Part shown: in pieces, positions 41,200 to 53,479 of the stretch
How the letters are laid out: each line of letters opens with the position of its first letter
How positions within the stretch are numbered: position 1 is the first letter of the stretch
Assembly (NCBI GenBank): GCA_028753945.1
Contig: JAPNXP010000011.1
Coordinates: 4,030,001-4,094,000 of the forward strand
Direction: 5' to 3'
Source: Hexactinellida sp. DTS-2022
Taxonomy: Eukaryota; Porifera; Hexactinellida
Length of the DNA: 64,000 bases
The notes under the pieces: generated by a model
Told to the model about the DNA's origin: nothing
What the model saw: only the letters and a program-made list of their open reading frames with translations
Database searches by the model: none
Position numbers and translations under genes: made by a program

Positions 41200-41862
41200 T
41201 TATTTAACTCCAGTTATACACGCTATTCAAAACTGGATGTTAAAACCATGTATTATTAATCCTATAGAATCATATGGTATAATACGTACAACAATGTATG
41301 ATATTATCGAGTCCATTATATATTATTAAAATATTGAAGTTCAATATTCAATAACTTGATGTCATCAGCTATTATTCACTACAAGTTGACCATGCTGCGC
41401 TCTGCGCTCCAATTTGCAGATTGAATCTTTCTGCCTAGTTTTTTTTTACTATCCTTGAGTCAATTTACTAACTAACAATCTCTATAATATTCGTTACATG
41501 TTATACTATTATACTTAAAGAATACAACCAGAATGTAATTTCCATAAAATCAGTACGTAGTTAGTCAATACTTCAGTATGAAACCACAGAAGAAAAGCCG
41601 TTCTTTGTTGGGTGTTTCGGACTATAACTGGACAACCATCGAAATTCCAAATGGGTCATGGGTCATGGGTCACAGAGCTGTAAGGGTCGTGATCCATGAC
41701 CATCTGACCCATGACTCATGGTCCACTCTATCGGTAATCTAATTTTACAAGATAAATAAATAATATCTACCGAGATACGTAATTAGAGCACCCATCTTAA
41801 TTTATGTTTCTCATCAACATTTACTAATCACTAAACTGACTCTTCAAACTAATCTAGCCACA
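41200..41862. promoter_or_regulatory. upstream region of the actin gene
   Basis: AT-rich. A block at 41655-41725 repeats CATGGGTCATGGGTCATGGG and then its approximate complement GACCCATGACTCATGG, an imperfect palindrome. The start context GCCACAATGGG is good. No classical CArG box or TATA box could be fixed with confidence. Confidence 0.35.
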
Positions 41863-42990
41863 ATGGGAGACTATGATGTTGCAGCTTTAGTCATAGATAA
41901 CGGTTCTGGCATGTGCAAAGCCGGTTTTGCTTGCGATGACGCCCCCCATGCAGTGTTTCCTAGCATCGTAGGTCGCCCGCGCCATTCAGGAGTCATGGTA
42001 GGCATGGGTCAGGACTCGTATGTGGGAGACATGGCTCAGTGCAGGCGTGGTATTCTCACCATTAAATATCCCATTGAGCACGGCATTGTCACCAACTGGG
42101 ATGACATGGGGAAGATCTGGCATCACACATTCTACAATGAGCTGCGTGTGGCCCCGGAGGAGCACAACGTCCTGCTCACTGAGGCTCCATTGAATCCAAT
42201 GGCAAATCGTGAGAAGATAACCCAGATCATGTTCGAAACCTTCGACACCCCCGCCATATATGTAGCCATCCAGGCCGTGCTCTCCCTGTATGCCTCCGGT
42301 CGTACAACTGGTATCGTGGTCGACTCTGGTTACGGAGTATCATACACTGTTCCAATATATAAAGGCTGCGCCCTCCACCATGCCACCCTCCGTCTCGATA
42401 TGGCTGGTCTCGACCTGACCGACTACCTCATGAAGATCCTTACTGAGCGCGGCTACCCATTCCCTACCAAATCAGATCGGGAGATCGTGCGAGACATCAA
42501 GGAGAAGCTAGCCTACGTTGCTCTTGACTTTGAACAGGAGATGGGCACTGCCGACTCCAGCTCCTCTCTGGAGAAGGACTACGTGCTCCCAGACGGACAG
42601 GTGATTACCATCGGTAACGAGCGCTTTCGCTGCCCCGAGGCTCTCTTTCAGCCGTATTTCCTTGGGATTAAATCCTCGGGAATCCATGTGACTACCTACA
42701 ACTCGATCATGCAATGTGACGTCGATATCCGAAAGTATCTCTACGCTAACACTATCCTCTCTGGAGGCAGCACCATGTACCCGGGTATCGCTGACCGAAT
42801 GCAAAAGGAAATCACCGCCCTCGCTCCCTCCACCATGAAAATCAACATTATCGCGCCGCCCGAGAGGAAATACTCCGTATGGATCGGAGGATCCATTCTA
42901 GCCTCCCTGAGTACTTTCCAACAGATGTGGATCACGAAACAGGATTATGACGAGTCTGGCCCAAGCATTGTTCACAGAAAATGCTTCTAA
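41863..42990 (+). CDS. divergent intronless actin
   Basis: A 375-residue actin in one exon, starting with [20 protein letters not shown] and ending in the conserved [11 protein letters not shown]. Overall it aligns with cytoplasmic actins over its whole length, but with unusual changes: G-F-A-C-D-D for GFAGDD, a one-residue deletion in the DNase I-binding loop (MGQ-DSYVG, missing Lys50), MAQCRRG for EAQSKRG, D157 to Tyr and H161 to Tyr in the nucleotide-binding loop DSGYGVSY (normally DSGDGVTH), and LDMAGLDL for LDLAGRDL. Q137, H73, D154 and the KYSVWIGG segment are kept. D157 positions the metal-nucleotide and H161 helps catalysis, so ATP hydrolysis should be altered. It is probably a retroposed, specialised or inactive paralogue; the intact frame argues for selection or youth. 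A poly(A) signal follows at 43211. Confidence 0.93.
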   Translation: MGDYDVAALVIDNGSGMCKAGFACDDAPHAVFPSIVGRPRHSGVMVGMGQDSYVGDMAQCRRGILTIKYPIEHGIVTNWDDMGKIWHHTFYNELRVAPEEHNVLLTEAPLNPMANREKITQIMFETFDTPAIYVAIQAVLSLYASGRTTGIVVDSGYGVSYTVPIYKGCALHHATLRLDMAGLDLTDYLMKILTERGYPFPTKSDREIVRDIKEKLAYVALDFEQEMGTADSSSSLEKDYVLPDGQVITIGNERFRCPEALFQPYFLGIKSSGIHVTTYNSIMQCDVDIRKYLYANTILSGGSTMYPGIADRMQKEITALAPSTMKINIIAPPERKYSVWIGGSILASLSTFQQMWITKQDYDESGPSIVHRKCF

Positions 42991-43210
42991 CTTTGGAATT
43001 TATGTGTGAAGTAGGTGCAGTATTCGACTGGTTAGACTTCAAGTATTAATTTGTTATTCATTATATAATTTATTTGATTAGAGATGTAGTCGTTTGAAAG
43101 ATGAGTTTTGGTTATTTATATTTATTAAAAAATAGTAAGTTATAGATATTTTATTCAATACCCAATAGTATTTGTTGAAACCCATTCGTTTTAAACAGGA
43201 AATGCTTCAC

Positions 43211-43216
43211 AATAAA
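43211..43216 (+). terminator. poly(A) signal AATAAA of the actin gene
   Basis: AATAAA 221 bp after the stop codon. Confidence 0.45.
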
Positions 43217-43390
43217 GTCAAGGAAACTTATGAACAGTGGTGCTGTCATTGTCAGTATGGTAGTGCAGTGAACAGTTTGCGCACAGTCGTCCAACCAACC
43301 ATATAAGTTATAGCTAACTTTGTTTCTATAAACATAGCAGTACTTGTCGTACCGTGTAGTACGGCCATGCTATAGACTAGTGGGACAGAA

Positions 43391-43802
43391 TGTTCTAGAC
43401 TATTTTAAATATACCTTATTATAGGAAATTAACGCGCCATGTAATTAACGCGAAGGAAATTAACGCTCCATGAAATTAACGCGAATTGGAGCTGACATTT
43501 TCAAATACATGAAATTAACGCGAATAAAATGTATAAAAAAATTTCAGGATTATTAATCTCCTGATTTAATAGTATTATTGTGCCCAAATAGGCTTCCAAT
43601 CTACTCGATAGACATGGTATATCCTTTCAAACTAGTTGCACATCTGAAAATATGTAGCTCAGAAGTTTGTCCATCCATTGTATAATTTTGCTAAATAGCA
43701 GGAAATTAAGGAAATTAACGCGAAGGAAATTAACGCGATTTGGAGAAATTCGCGTTAATTTCATGGCGCGTTAATTTCCTATAATAAGGTAGTCTAGAAC
43801 AT
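43391..43802. mobile_element. inverted-repeat element with GAAATTAACGCG arrays
   Basis: TGTTCTAGACTA plus CCTTATTATAGGAAATTAAC at both ends in inverted orientation; the left end has an extra nine bases between the two blocks. GGAAATTAACGCG/CATGAAATTAACGCGAA is repeated four times at the left and three at the right. Confidence 0.7.
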
Positions 43803-45449
43803 GTTTTTTCAAAAAGCTGGTATTGTAACTATTGTTAGAGATTCTCAAGGGTTGCTGTTCATGGTTCTGGAATTCTTCGTCTGCGGTTGACGCGGTTGCC
43901 TCTAATTGAGGCTAAATTTGAGGAATTGCATGACAAGCACCGAAAAGATCTATTTACCTTTTGTACAAATTTTCGATAATTTTTACTGTATATATTGCAT
44001 TGAATTATAATATAAGACAAACATTCAAACATTAGGATGGTTGATAGAGATTTAAAAACTAATTTGGCTAGCTATATTCCTGGATGAAACATTAAATGTC
44101 ACTTTATATATGTATTATTCACCATTAATTTAGGTCACATAAAATTCTTTCAGGTAGAGAACCTAACTGAGATCTCCCATTCAACTCCTGAATCAAACCC
44201 AGTGGAAGAACCTCCTCCTATAAAGGCTACTGGGCAGGGCAGGACTTAAGGCAGGGCAAAGGGGCATTTATCCCGGGGCCCCCACATATAAATTCTGCCC
44301 TGTTACTGGGCTGTCCAACATCATTTTATTGGAAAAGTATACTTTAGATCCTTCTTCGATTGTAGAGCCATCAGGTCTCATTCTGGATAGTACTATAGCA
44401 CAGCGACCAGTAGAAACCAAATTAAGCGGAGTCTACTCTACATAATTCTGATAAACTATTGTATTGTAAACAAATAAACATTTTGTACTAATTGGCTACA
44501 ATAGGATTGTACATATATTGCGATATCTAGTAATTATACCAAGTCAGATAATAATTATATAATTGAGACAGCATTAATGAAAGTACAATTAATTAACTTC
44601 TTTTTCATAGACTTTTAGCCAAGTTGTTAAAACCAATAATTGTAATTGTTCAGCTAAACTAAGTTAATATTTACTCTATCTTTGGTCAGGTGATTAGTCT
44701 GTAGACATTGTGTGCAGATATAAATAGGCTATAGGATAAGTAATCTGTTGCTTATTGAACTGAAACTAATCTTAAACGAAGAGACTCAAAGACACAACTA
44801 AATTGGAATAGTTATTGAGATAACAATTAGCATACTACGTTGCTAGTTAACACACCAAGTGAGTTATATAATATTATAAGTTATAACACTCTTTATCAAT
44901 TTGAAATGTTTGTCCTGGCTATGTGAGTTCTCTAAGACATGCGGCCCTGGCTATTAATTAGCCATTTTTTGCACTTTTATCCTGGTGTAAGCGCTTATTA
45001 GTAACGCAAGCGTTTTGGGGCTACTCGCTTCTCTACTCTAAAGTTAAACCACTAGCGATTTAGGATGCCCGTTTTGCAGACGGTGAGTATATAGATATGG
45101 TCCAAGTGTAATTAACTATGATAATTATCATAATTATTGTGATGTTGTTATATACAGTATAGTGATAATTCAGGCCTGGTGTATAATAACTGAACTGGAT
45201 CTAGTTGCAATTGTCACACGCCTGCTAATGTCGTAGCCAGCTCCAGGCTTGTGGGTGCATGGGGTTCTCACATTGTGCCCTTCCCCTATTTCCAATCAAC
45301 CTTTGATTGGTCTATCCCAACTGCAACTGGAGTATCAATAAGTTGAGAATTAAATACTGTATCCCTTACATGAGTGGCTTTTAATTTGGTTGTGAACTTC
45401 AATTTAATGCGCACCACCTGAAGTGGTGTTATGAATATTTTGGTGATCA
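43803..45449. other. no gene seen
   Basis: AT-rich. Holds a solo end of the CCGCTTAATAGAG MITE family at 44422-44447 and a G-rich GGGCAGGGCAGGAC stretch at 44232-44300. No coding frame supported. Confidence 0.4.
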
Positions 45450-45457
45450 CCCACTAA

Positions 45458-46025
45458 CATAGGCGCCGATCTTTGTAGGAGTGAGGTATTTCCTGGGGGG
45501 GGACAACTTTTTGGACCAATATTTTTCGACCTTGACCTTGGCCGCCCAAGGTCGAAGGTTGATTAGAAAGGTCAATTCGTTCCAAGATCGAGCGACTTGA
45601 TCATTCGGAGGCCAATGATGATGCTTACTAATGGTTTAAACAAATATAGTACATTAAATTTACAACCTTATGGCATGGGTAATCCTTCACTCAACAGGAT
45701 GCTAGCACATCAACGACCTTGTAGATCCTAACTCTCCAGAGCCCACCAGGATAAGTACATTTACGCGTATGGTAGTGTATAATCTTATATACAATCTTAG
45801 TTTTCAAATTGAAAATAGAAGCTATTCGATGTCACTTTGTGAGATCGAGTAGCTTCTATTATAAATTATATAACAATTACAGATGATGTTAATATATTTA
45901 CTTTTGCACGAATATAATTGCACAATTTATATACTATGCGTATTCAATTTTAATAAATTTAGTTTATATATTCCCCCAGTGTACCCCCCCAGACCCCCCC
46001 CAGAACCCCAACATCGGCGCCTATG
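45458..46025. mobile_element. hAT-like element, CATAGGCGCC ends, 8-bp target duplication
   Basis: Termini CATAGGCGCCGAT and ATCGGCGCCTATG are inverted repeats. The flanks 45450-45457 and 46026-46033 are both CCCACTAA. The 568-bp interior has a GAAGCTATTCGAT/ATCGAGTAGCTTC hairpin and no transposase frame. Same terminal motif as 19271-19437. Confidence 0.8.
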
Positions 46026-46033
46026 CCCACTAA

Positions 46034-46872
46034 TACTTGGGGTTTGTTCACGCACGTAGGGGGACTTGCGTGCATTTTATATGATGTTACTCGTTGCAAT
46101 ATGCACATTGTATCATTCACCCTCCTTCCTGAGTGTGACACCATTAATATGACTTCCCTCCAATGATAATATTTGAAAGGGGCATTTTTAGAGATTTGGG
46201 AACAAATGGAGCCCTTAACGCCAGTTATTTAGGGGCGGGATTGGCAAAACTCGACCCCTTCCGCCGTACGTATGATTTTCGGATGCATTTTCTTCATTAG
46301 CCCCCAGATGCAAATGAATCGCCTTTATCGGTTCTAGTATCTCCCGGTGTTACTTAGATTTAGTTTTACTGCAAATTTATAAAAGTTATACGAGAGCACA
46401 TAACTCTACTAAGAAATTGTGGTCAAAGTAAGGTTGAATCAGTGCAAAACTTCTATCAACTGAAACTTGAAAAATAATCGTTTTATAATCCATAACTGTA
46501 TTATTAACAATTAAAAACACACCATTAAAAGTTATGATTGAAGGTTCAAGGACATATAGTGTTTTTTGACAACTTTTCATTTAAATTCCCCTCAAAATAG
46601 TGCCCAATTACCGGCGGTTGCAAACTAACTGGGACTTGAATTTTTGTGGTTGTATACTTCTTATTATAATTAGGAAATACAATACAGAGCTCTAACAGAA
46701 ATTGCACAAAAGTTTGTAAGTAAATATACTAATCATTTGTTTATAGTTGCGTCGTACTGTCGTACTAATAGATTCGCTTTATAACCGTTAACTGAGTAAT
46801 GCAACTATAATGCTCTGGCCAGTACCAGCTGCCCATATAGGATTTGTTACTATTGAATTTATATAGACTGAG
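46034..46872. other. no gene seen; upstream of the NACHT gene
   Basis: AT-rich, with no element recognised. The presumed promoter of the NACHT-LRR gene lies here. Confidence 0.35.
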
Positions 46873-49800
46873 ATGGTCAAATTCCAAAAAGGATTAGCGG
46901 CCGCTATGAAGCAATTATCGAAAGAACTAACTCGAGGCGATATTGAAAAAATAGAAATTTTAATGGCAATTCCGAATCGAATAATCGAAATAGTGAAAGC
47001 CAGTAACGAACCTGGCATTGAATTCCTTCATCAGCTGAAGAAATGGGAGGAATTTAACTCCACAGAGTTCATGCGTGCAATTGAATCAATGAATAACAAA
47101 GAATTGCTATGTTTAGCTAGAAAAATACCTTGGCTAAATGCATCAGCTACACAACAAATCGCAACTGAAAAGAAAACAGCACACACTTTCATAGAACTGT
47201 TGAGAGACGTCGCAGTGAACGATTGGAGAACAATTACTTGTACTTTAACAACCAGCCAAAACACAGAAGAGATTTTGAATTGTTGCATACAAGAAGGAAT
47301 AGTGACTAAAGATCTAACAATATTGTGTGACGTCATGACAGAAATAGAAAGATACGATTTGGTACCGAAAATACAAAATTACGCATCCGTATTTGAAGGT
47401 TTAAGCGAAGAGGAATTCAAAGCTAAACTCCTGTCAGAGATAGAATACGAAGAAGAAGATAACCATCACCAATGGATGAGGAAACTAAGAGAGTACATGC
47501 TATTGCAGCACAAAGATGTTAGTGTTATATTGGACAGAGAAACGGCTGCATTGGAATCTGTGTATACTCCACTCACTGTCATTAAACAAGAAACAGATAG
47601 AGTCAAACCAGAAGAAGAGACCACCGTAAAAGAGATAGAATTCCTGAGGAAAATGAACAAACAAGAAAAGAGGTATGAAACGGAAGTGTCTGAAGATACC
47701 AAAAAGAACGAATGTGAAGGAAACTCTGGAATAGTTGACTTCGAGTCTCATCTTTCCCATTGTAGAACCGAGAAACCAGAAGTATGGACGCTAATAGGGA
47801 ACCCAGGTTGCGGCAAGACATTTCTTTGCAAATACGCCGGATATCACTACGGGATGGATAATATGGAGAACTTCCTTTACCTACTGTGCATTCCCTGCAG
47901 AGACACAGAATGGCATGAAATAGAGGTGGCGAGGCAAGAAGATAGGGAGATCAACAAATACATTCTCAGATGGCTGCGCATCAGTCTGCCACTCGGCGTG
48001 GGATGGGCAGAGTCCCTCACACGATACCTAATGAGGACAGGAGGGGAGAGTCTCCTCTTGATCATAGACGGACTCGACGAGTTCATTAAGTCTGTCCCAT
48101 TCGAGACAACACTACTTTATCTCCTCCTGAAAAAGAGAATTCTACCTAGCGCCACCATCCTACTCACCAGCAGACCAAGGGGCTTGGTCAAACGTAGCCA
48201 CGGAATTCGGTAATGAAATTAAGATCAACAGTCACTATCAGGTGCTAGGGTTCTCGCCTAAGAACAGAGATTCGTATTTCAAGAAAAGAATGGTTAGTGA
48301 ATCCAAACTGGAAGACACAAAGAAGTTATTCCAGAGACACGAAGAGCTGAATCTCTTGGCCCTGGTACCTGTCAATGCGAGTCTGTTCAGTGCTCTGTTT
48401 AACGACACAGAAGACATCCTGGCTCAGACAGTTACAGATGTGTATCAAGAGCTGATAACCTATATGGTGAGGAGACAGCTGCACAGAATGGGACTAAAGA
48501 GATACACAAAAGTGTCCCACATGAGTGGCTTCACTTCAGGCATAACAGATTGCATAAGTGTCATAGGAAAGGAAGCTTATAAGGGAATTTACGACAGAGA
48601 ACTCGTCTGTCAGGATGATGTCACTCTCAGTTTGGCAGAAAAGGAGTACCAGTGTGAGAGACTGGGATTAATGCAAGAGCACTTCGTGGTACTTAAGTTT
48701 GTGGGTCGAGTTAAGGTGTAGGTATACGCACACTTAACACTACAAGAATTCATGTCCGCACTCTGGCTTAGTTACCAGAAATGGACTCAGCAATGCATGA
48801 TAACTCGGTATCTGGTGTCCTCTAATGAACTGTTCGTTATGTTTAAAATGGTTATTCGATTCGTGTGTGGCATCTTGTGTGACAGATCTATATCTATGCA
48901 ATCAATCCTCTGCAAGAAACTAATTCCTTATACCACTCAACAAATGCCTATGTTCTATCAACTCAAATTGGACATTAATACAATGCTAAATTTATCAAAT
49001 TGGAAAACATTTTCACGCACATTGCTTGAATTAATTTCAACAATATTCGAATCAAAACCTGTTCCCTCGCTACTTAACTATATTAAGCATATTCTACATG
49101 CACCCATGCACTGTTACTTTGAATCAGCTGTCTCTCCAAATGAGTGGTACACATTCCTACTGTCATTACCACACCTGCCACATATTCAAATAATATTCAT
49201 TGATGTGAGTTATATTTCCACTGAACAGTTCCGTTCTCTCATATCACGAATAGATCAATGCAATATCAACTATCTTGCTTTGACATTTCGCTACAAAGAC
49301 ACTTCTACAATCCTATCTTACACCAGCATTATCTCCTCTGATATGCCAGCTGATATTAAGATTAGTATCAAACTAAATCGGTGTAGTGGCATTAAGGGTT
49401 CTGATATCCTATTCCCTCCTCCAGCCAATCAATTTACTGGGTCTCTGTGTATACATCATACTAGACTACCAAAAGAATGTATTACAAACCTGATTACCAA
49501 ATTCTCATCCATTCAATACTTATATTATAAACTTGAGTATAAACCACACTGGTCAGTTCAGGAATTACTAACACATCATAAACCTAGTGAAGGATTGTTC
49601 TTAAAAAAAATTACATTTTATATGCCCCCTGACATATTTTTGCTCCCTTCTTCGCTACAAGAGATACACCTGAATACAGAAGATGCCTACTCAAACCTTC
49701 CTCATCTAAAGTTCTTCTGTAATCTAACATATCTAGCTTTAAGGCCAATTGGTTTCCCACCTGGTCATGAATCCTATGGAGATATTCTCATACAGATAAT

Positions 49801-50272
49801 CAATAAGAACAGTAACACTCTGCGAGGAATACAGTTATACAAATTATCCATTATAGGAGGAATTAAAAGCTGGGATAGTATACTAGCTCCTATGCAGCAT
49901 TGTGATAAGCTAATAGAGCTAGATATCAGGGGCATTAGATCATATGTTAATAATTATATTTTATCCCGGAATACATCTGTCGATTATCTACAGTCATTAA
50001 TCAGATTAAACCTCTTCCGTATCCCATTATCATCATCAGAAGTGTATACACTTTGTGATGGCTTAGCTTTTAGTCCTGTTATTAAGGAAATAGAAATTAA
50101 GCATTGTGATCTCGAGTCTACTTCTTGTGTACACTTCTTTCATCTCATTCCTACATTACCTCAGTTAAAGAAGCTGGATATTTCAGGTGATATGTTAGCA
50201 TTTCCAGATCCTAATCAAGTAGAGATACTGAGAGAAACAGCTGAAGAGTATTCAGTGAAGTGTTATACGTGA
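46873..50272 (+). CDS. NACHT-LRR (NLR-type) receptor with one frame break and one in-frame stop
   Basis: Three consecutive frames belong to one gene. Residues 1-95 (TRGDIEKIEILM...EFLHQLKKWEEF...LCLARKIPWL) have the spacing of a death-fold, most like a death-effector domain; a second helical block at 110-200 may be another. A spacer with SVYTPLTVIKQ leads to the NACHT domain with Walker A GNPGCGKT (K315) and Walker B LLLIIDGLDEF (D399, D402). At 48186-48189 a run of four G shifts the frame; reading it as three G continues RPR into AWSNVATEFGNEIKI and the NACHT winged helix (48242-48700). At 48719-48721 a TAG stop lies in frame. The final part (48752-50272) begins HLTLQEFMSALWLSYQ and ends in degenerate leucine-rich repeats (LIELDIRGI, LIRLNLFRIPLSSSEVY, LPQLKKLDISGDML). 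The family acts as a cytosolic sensor in innate immunity. It may be a recent pseudogene, a real gene with a tiny intron, or partly misassembled. Confidence 0.85.
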
Positions 50273-50504
50273 GATTTTTTAGAAAAGGACGATATTGAAA
50301 TCTGAGTTATTTTCCCTAATTTTTTCTTTTAACTGTTATATTCACTAATTAGTATATTTATTGTTCAATTACTATACACAGTTATACTTGAATATTTGTA
50401 TACAGTATACGTATATAATTAAAATTAAAACTATAGTATTTTGTTCTTAAATTATTGGGTGACTACACCCCGGTATTAGCTGCATTTCCTATGCTAGAGA
50501 CACA

Positions 50505-50815
50505 ATAGAAATGTCATGAGCTGAGGCCACGCACTAGTGTGAGGACTAGCCGTCTAGTCGGCCCCAACTCATGGAGATGTCATGTGAGTGGTTTCGTACC
50601 ATTGCAGGGACTCACCAGGAGGGTAACCCTCGACAATCATGCGTACTGTCGGCCTGGTGCCTTTTGCCTCTTGCACCGCTCGTACTGACAATGTGTCTTC
50701 TACACATGGTACCAGTCGTACTGCCGGACTCATCTACGGCATAGACATCTCGTAATCTCCGTACTTCCACCTACAGACTTTCCAAAGGACTGTACTCCTG
50801 AAGGTCAGGTAATGT
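50505..50815 (-). mobile_element. SINE-like repeat, about 300 bp
   Basis: Contains TCATGGAGATGTCATGTGAG, GTGGTTTCGTACCATTGCAG (a possible degenerate B box), GAGGGTAACCCTCGACAATC, TCGTACTGCCGGACT and CCACCTACAGAC. An inverted relative occupies 53165-53475 and a fragment lies at 10983-11085. Confidence 0.55.
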
Positions 50816-51012
50816 TCACATATTAAACAGAGATTTTAAAAATTCTAAATTTAACTACAAATACAGAAATGCACAGAAATACGAATAACTAGCGAAAGCC
50901 AAATAGAATCGAGATAAGTAAGAATATGTTAGATACAAGTTAATAATAGAACAGATAACAAGTGCTATTTAGCACTCTGGTTCAGGTAGGACGCCTCTGC
51001 TCCAGTGGAGGG

Positions 51013-51237
51013 TCATATTTCTGTAGACTTACGAGTCCGACTTCCCTTGACGGGTCCCTTGGCAGCTGTGTCTCCCTTCCCCTCATCGTGTGTTAGCGGG
51101 TTCTGGAAATCGGCCAGATATTCCTTAGAGTCGTAGAGAGTGTTCTCCGGACTCCGGGCCACTTCTGTTGCCATGGCTTTGAGCTCTAGAATTTTTCCCT
51201 CTGAATGCCATTGGGAAACAAAAACAAAAATGTGCAA
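51013..51237 (-). CDS. possible terminal exon of an unidentified gene
   Basis: A minus-strand frame of 74 codons with a more complex composition than its neighbours (EGKILELKAMATEVARSPEN, then LYDSKEYLADFQNPLTHDEG, then a basic tail KGSRTRKSTEI). A splice acceptor-like CATTCAGAG precedes EGKILE, which would make it a 3' terminal exon. I found no upstream exon and no family. It could be a pseudogene fragment or chance. Confidence 0.3.
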   Translation of the reverse strand: MHIFVFVSQWHSEGKILELKAMATEVARSPENTLYDSKEYLADFQNPLTHDEGKGDTAAKGPVKGSRTRKSTEI

Positions 51238-51239
51238 AA

Positions 51240-53160
51240 ATTATCAATAAAACAACAATAATTTGTTATGTGTGTGCAAATATTTACGAATGTGCAGTCA
51301 CATGCGAGCAAACCTCGTGTTGACTACGGACTAATACTTCGAGACTCTATCACCAATTAGCAATAATAAATTATATTGGGACATATACAACCTTGCCAGG
51401 CTTGTCAAAGTCAGGTCAATACCTGAATCGACTGACTTAACTTTTTAGAAGAATTAATTAGTGTTGTTGGATAATAAGGTACATTGTTTTGTATGCAGTA
51501 GATTTATGAAAGGGCCAAACTATTAAGTTAACTAACGCTGGTGCGGTATGCAATACTTTGCATACCCACCTAGATCCGCTACTGTACGCAGTGATTTATC
51601 TTATACTATTATGGTACACGCCTTTAAAACTACGTAACGCAAACTCCCGAAATTAGACACCCCCCCCCAACCCCCCTATATAACATACTTTTTCGGCAAT
51701 TTTGTTATACAAAAAGAATGGTTTGTCATCCCTTCGCCTCATTAGAACAATGCACTATTCCTATTCTATTCCTAGACATAAACACTGCACGTAATGCAAG
51801 CGACTCTCTTCTAATCCATCGTGTACTTACTCCGAATTATACGTACTAGATTTTATATTAAAAACACTCGAAATCTGTTTAGAAATAACTAACTAACAGA
51901 TAATAAAACCCCACCTGCGAGACATCTAAATCAAGAATGTTCAATCTATCCATTATATCTGCTCCAACAAAGTTCGATAGAGATTTTGAAATAACGTTTT
52001 TTAAATTAACTGAGTTCCAATTTCACGATTCTCACCACTTATTAATTCTGGAATTGAGGGATGGTTGTTGCCTCAACTTGTTGTGTGCGGCTATGTATAG
52101 CGCGCTGGCAAAGACCCATCCCCTAGAGCCGTTACATGTTTCCCTCGGAAATAAGCAAGAATTTAAATGGGGCCTCCTGTCATGTTACAATAATAAAAAG
52201 TAGAATACAGATTTGAAGCTTTAGATAAAGTGAATTCAGATCGTTTGGCTAGCTTTTACAGTTTCCAAGACTTGTATTGCAAGCGGGGATAAGCGAAATT
52301 TTGCATTCTAAGCCAAACCAGTTGAACTATAATTGCAGATTCGTGTCAAGAAGAAGTAAGAAAGTCGATAAGATTTGATCGTGAAATTAATTACTACACC
52401 GTTTATAGGAATCTCACAAGATGTATGTCCAGTTAAGAACGGAGTTAATATAAAGTTTCATTTAAATTTTATGCTACTAGAAGTTTGAGTGTATATGAAC
52501 ACAAAGTAGTGTTGTTGAATTAATTTTTTTAATATTTTTGGTCTCTTACTGTAAATAACAATGTAGAAGCATCTACAAACGTAATATTAATGCTAAAAAC
52601 GGTTACTGTTTGTATAATTCTTTTGTACCTTTGGTCGGTGAGTAAGTGTATTGGAATACAAATATTTATCAAATAACTGTTATCATGAAGTCTGATTGAA
52701 GTATATCTGCATAAGGGGAATTTTGGAACCCTTGGGTGCACCCTGGACATCGGATGCACTGGTTCAATGAACTGCTTATAGCTACACCATTGGATGTATA
52801 TGCATTCATAACTCACGTTTGCATCGGGATGGCCTTGCAACATTTATTTAATTCATTCAACATACTTTCATTCAAAAGTTCCTACTTAACGCGCGCCTAA
52901 GATTAATTCTGAGTTTTGACACGTTAATGCAACATAATGTAATTTGTTTGGGAAATTGTCACGTATACTTGCTTATCGAAGCTGAACTTACAGTAAGAGG
53001 GCTCATTTTAGGGGAAACAGTAACTGACAGTCAGGATCAGGTCTACACTGCGAACAATTTTCTTCTGCTTAATTTAAATAACTTTTTTATTATAATAAAT
53101 AAGCACTATAGCTCCCAACTTAGGTTTGTTTGGGTTGAGTTCGCTTATTAGAAATCTATA
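51240..53160. other. no supported gene
   Basis: AT-rich. Frames of 88 codons (51937, +), 104 codons (52529, -) and 74 codons (52927, +) lack domains and splice context. A run of nine C lies at 51660-51668. Confidence 0.4.
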
Positions 53161-53164
53161 TTAT

Positions 53165-53475
53165 TGTGACGAGTATCACCTACAGCCTTCAGGAGTAGTG
53201 TCCTTGGGAAAGGCACTAGGTGGAAGTACGGGACACTACATGAGTAGTCTGTAGATAGTCCGGCAGTACGACTGGTAACCATAGTCTAGGACTATGGATA
53301 CATGGGAAGTACGGCACTCGCAGGAGCCACGGGCTGGAGCGAGAGGTGCGGCAGTACGCATGGTGGTCGAGGGTTACCCTCCTGATGAGTCCCTGGAATG
53401 GGACGAAACCACACACTTAACATCCCTATGGGATGGGGTCAGCTAGAGCGTCTAGTCTTCATACTAGTACGTGGC
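53165..53475 (+). mobile_element. SINE-like repeat, inverted partner of 50505-50815
   Basis: ATCACCTACAGCCTTCAGGAG, AGTCCGGCAGTACGACTGGT, GTCGAGGGTTACCCTCCTGA, GGGACGAAACCAC and CATCCCTATGGGATGGGGTC in family order. Confidence 0.55.
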
Positions 53476-53479
53476 CTCA

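Noticed and set aside
42508-42804. 98-codon frame opposite actin
   Set aside because: Shadow of a strongly conserved gene; no independent support.
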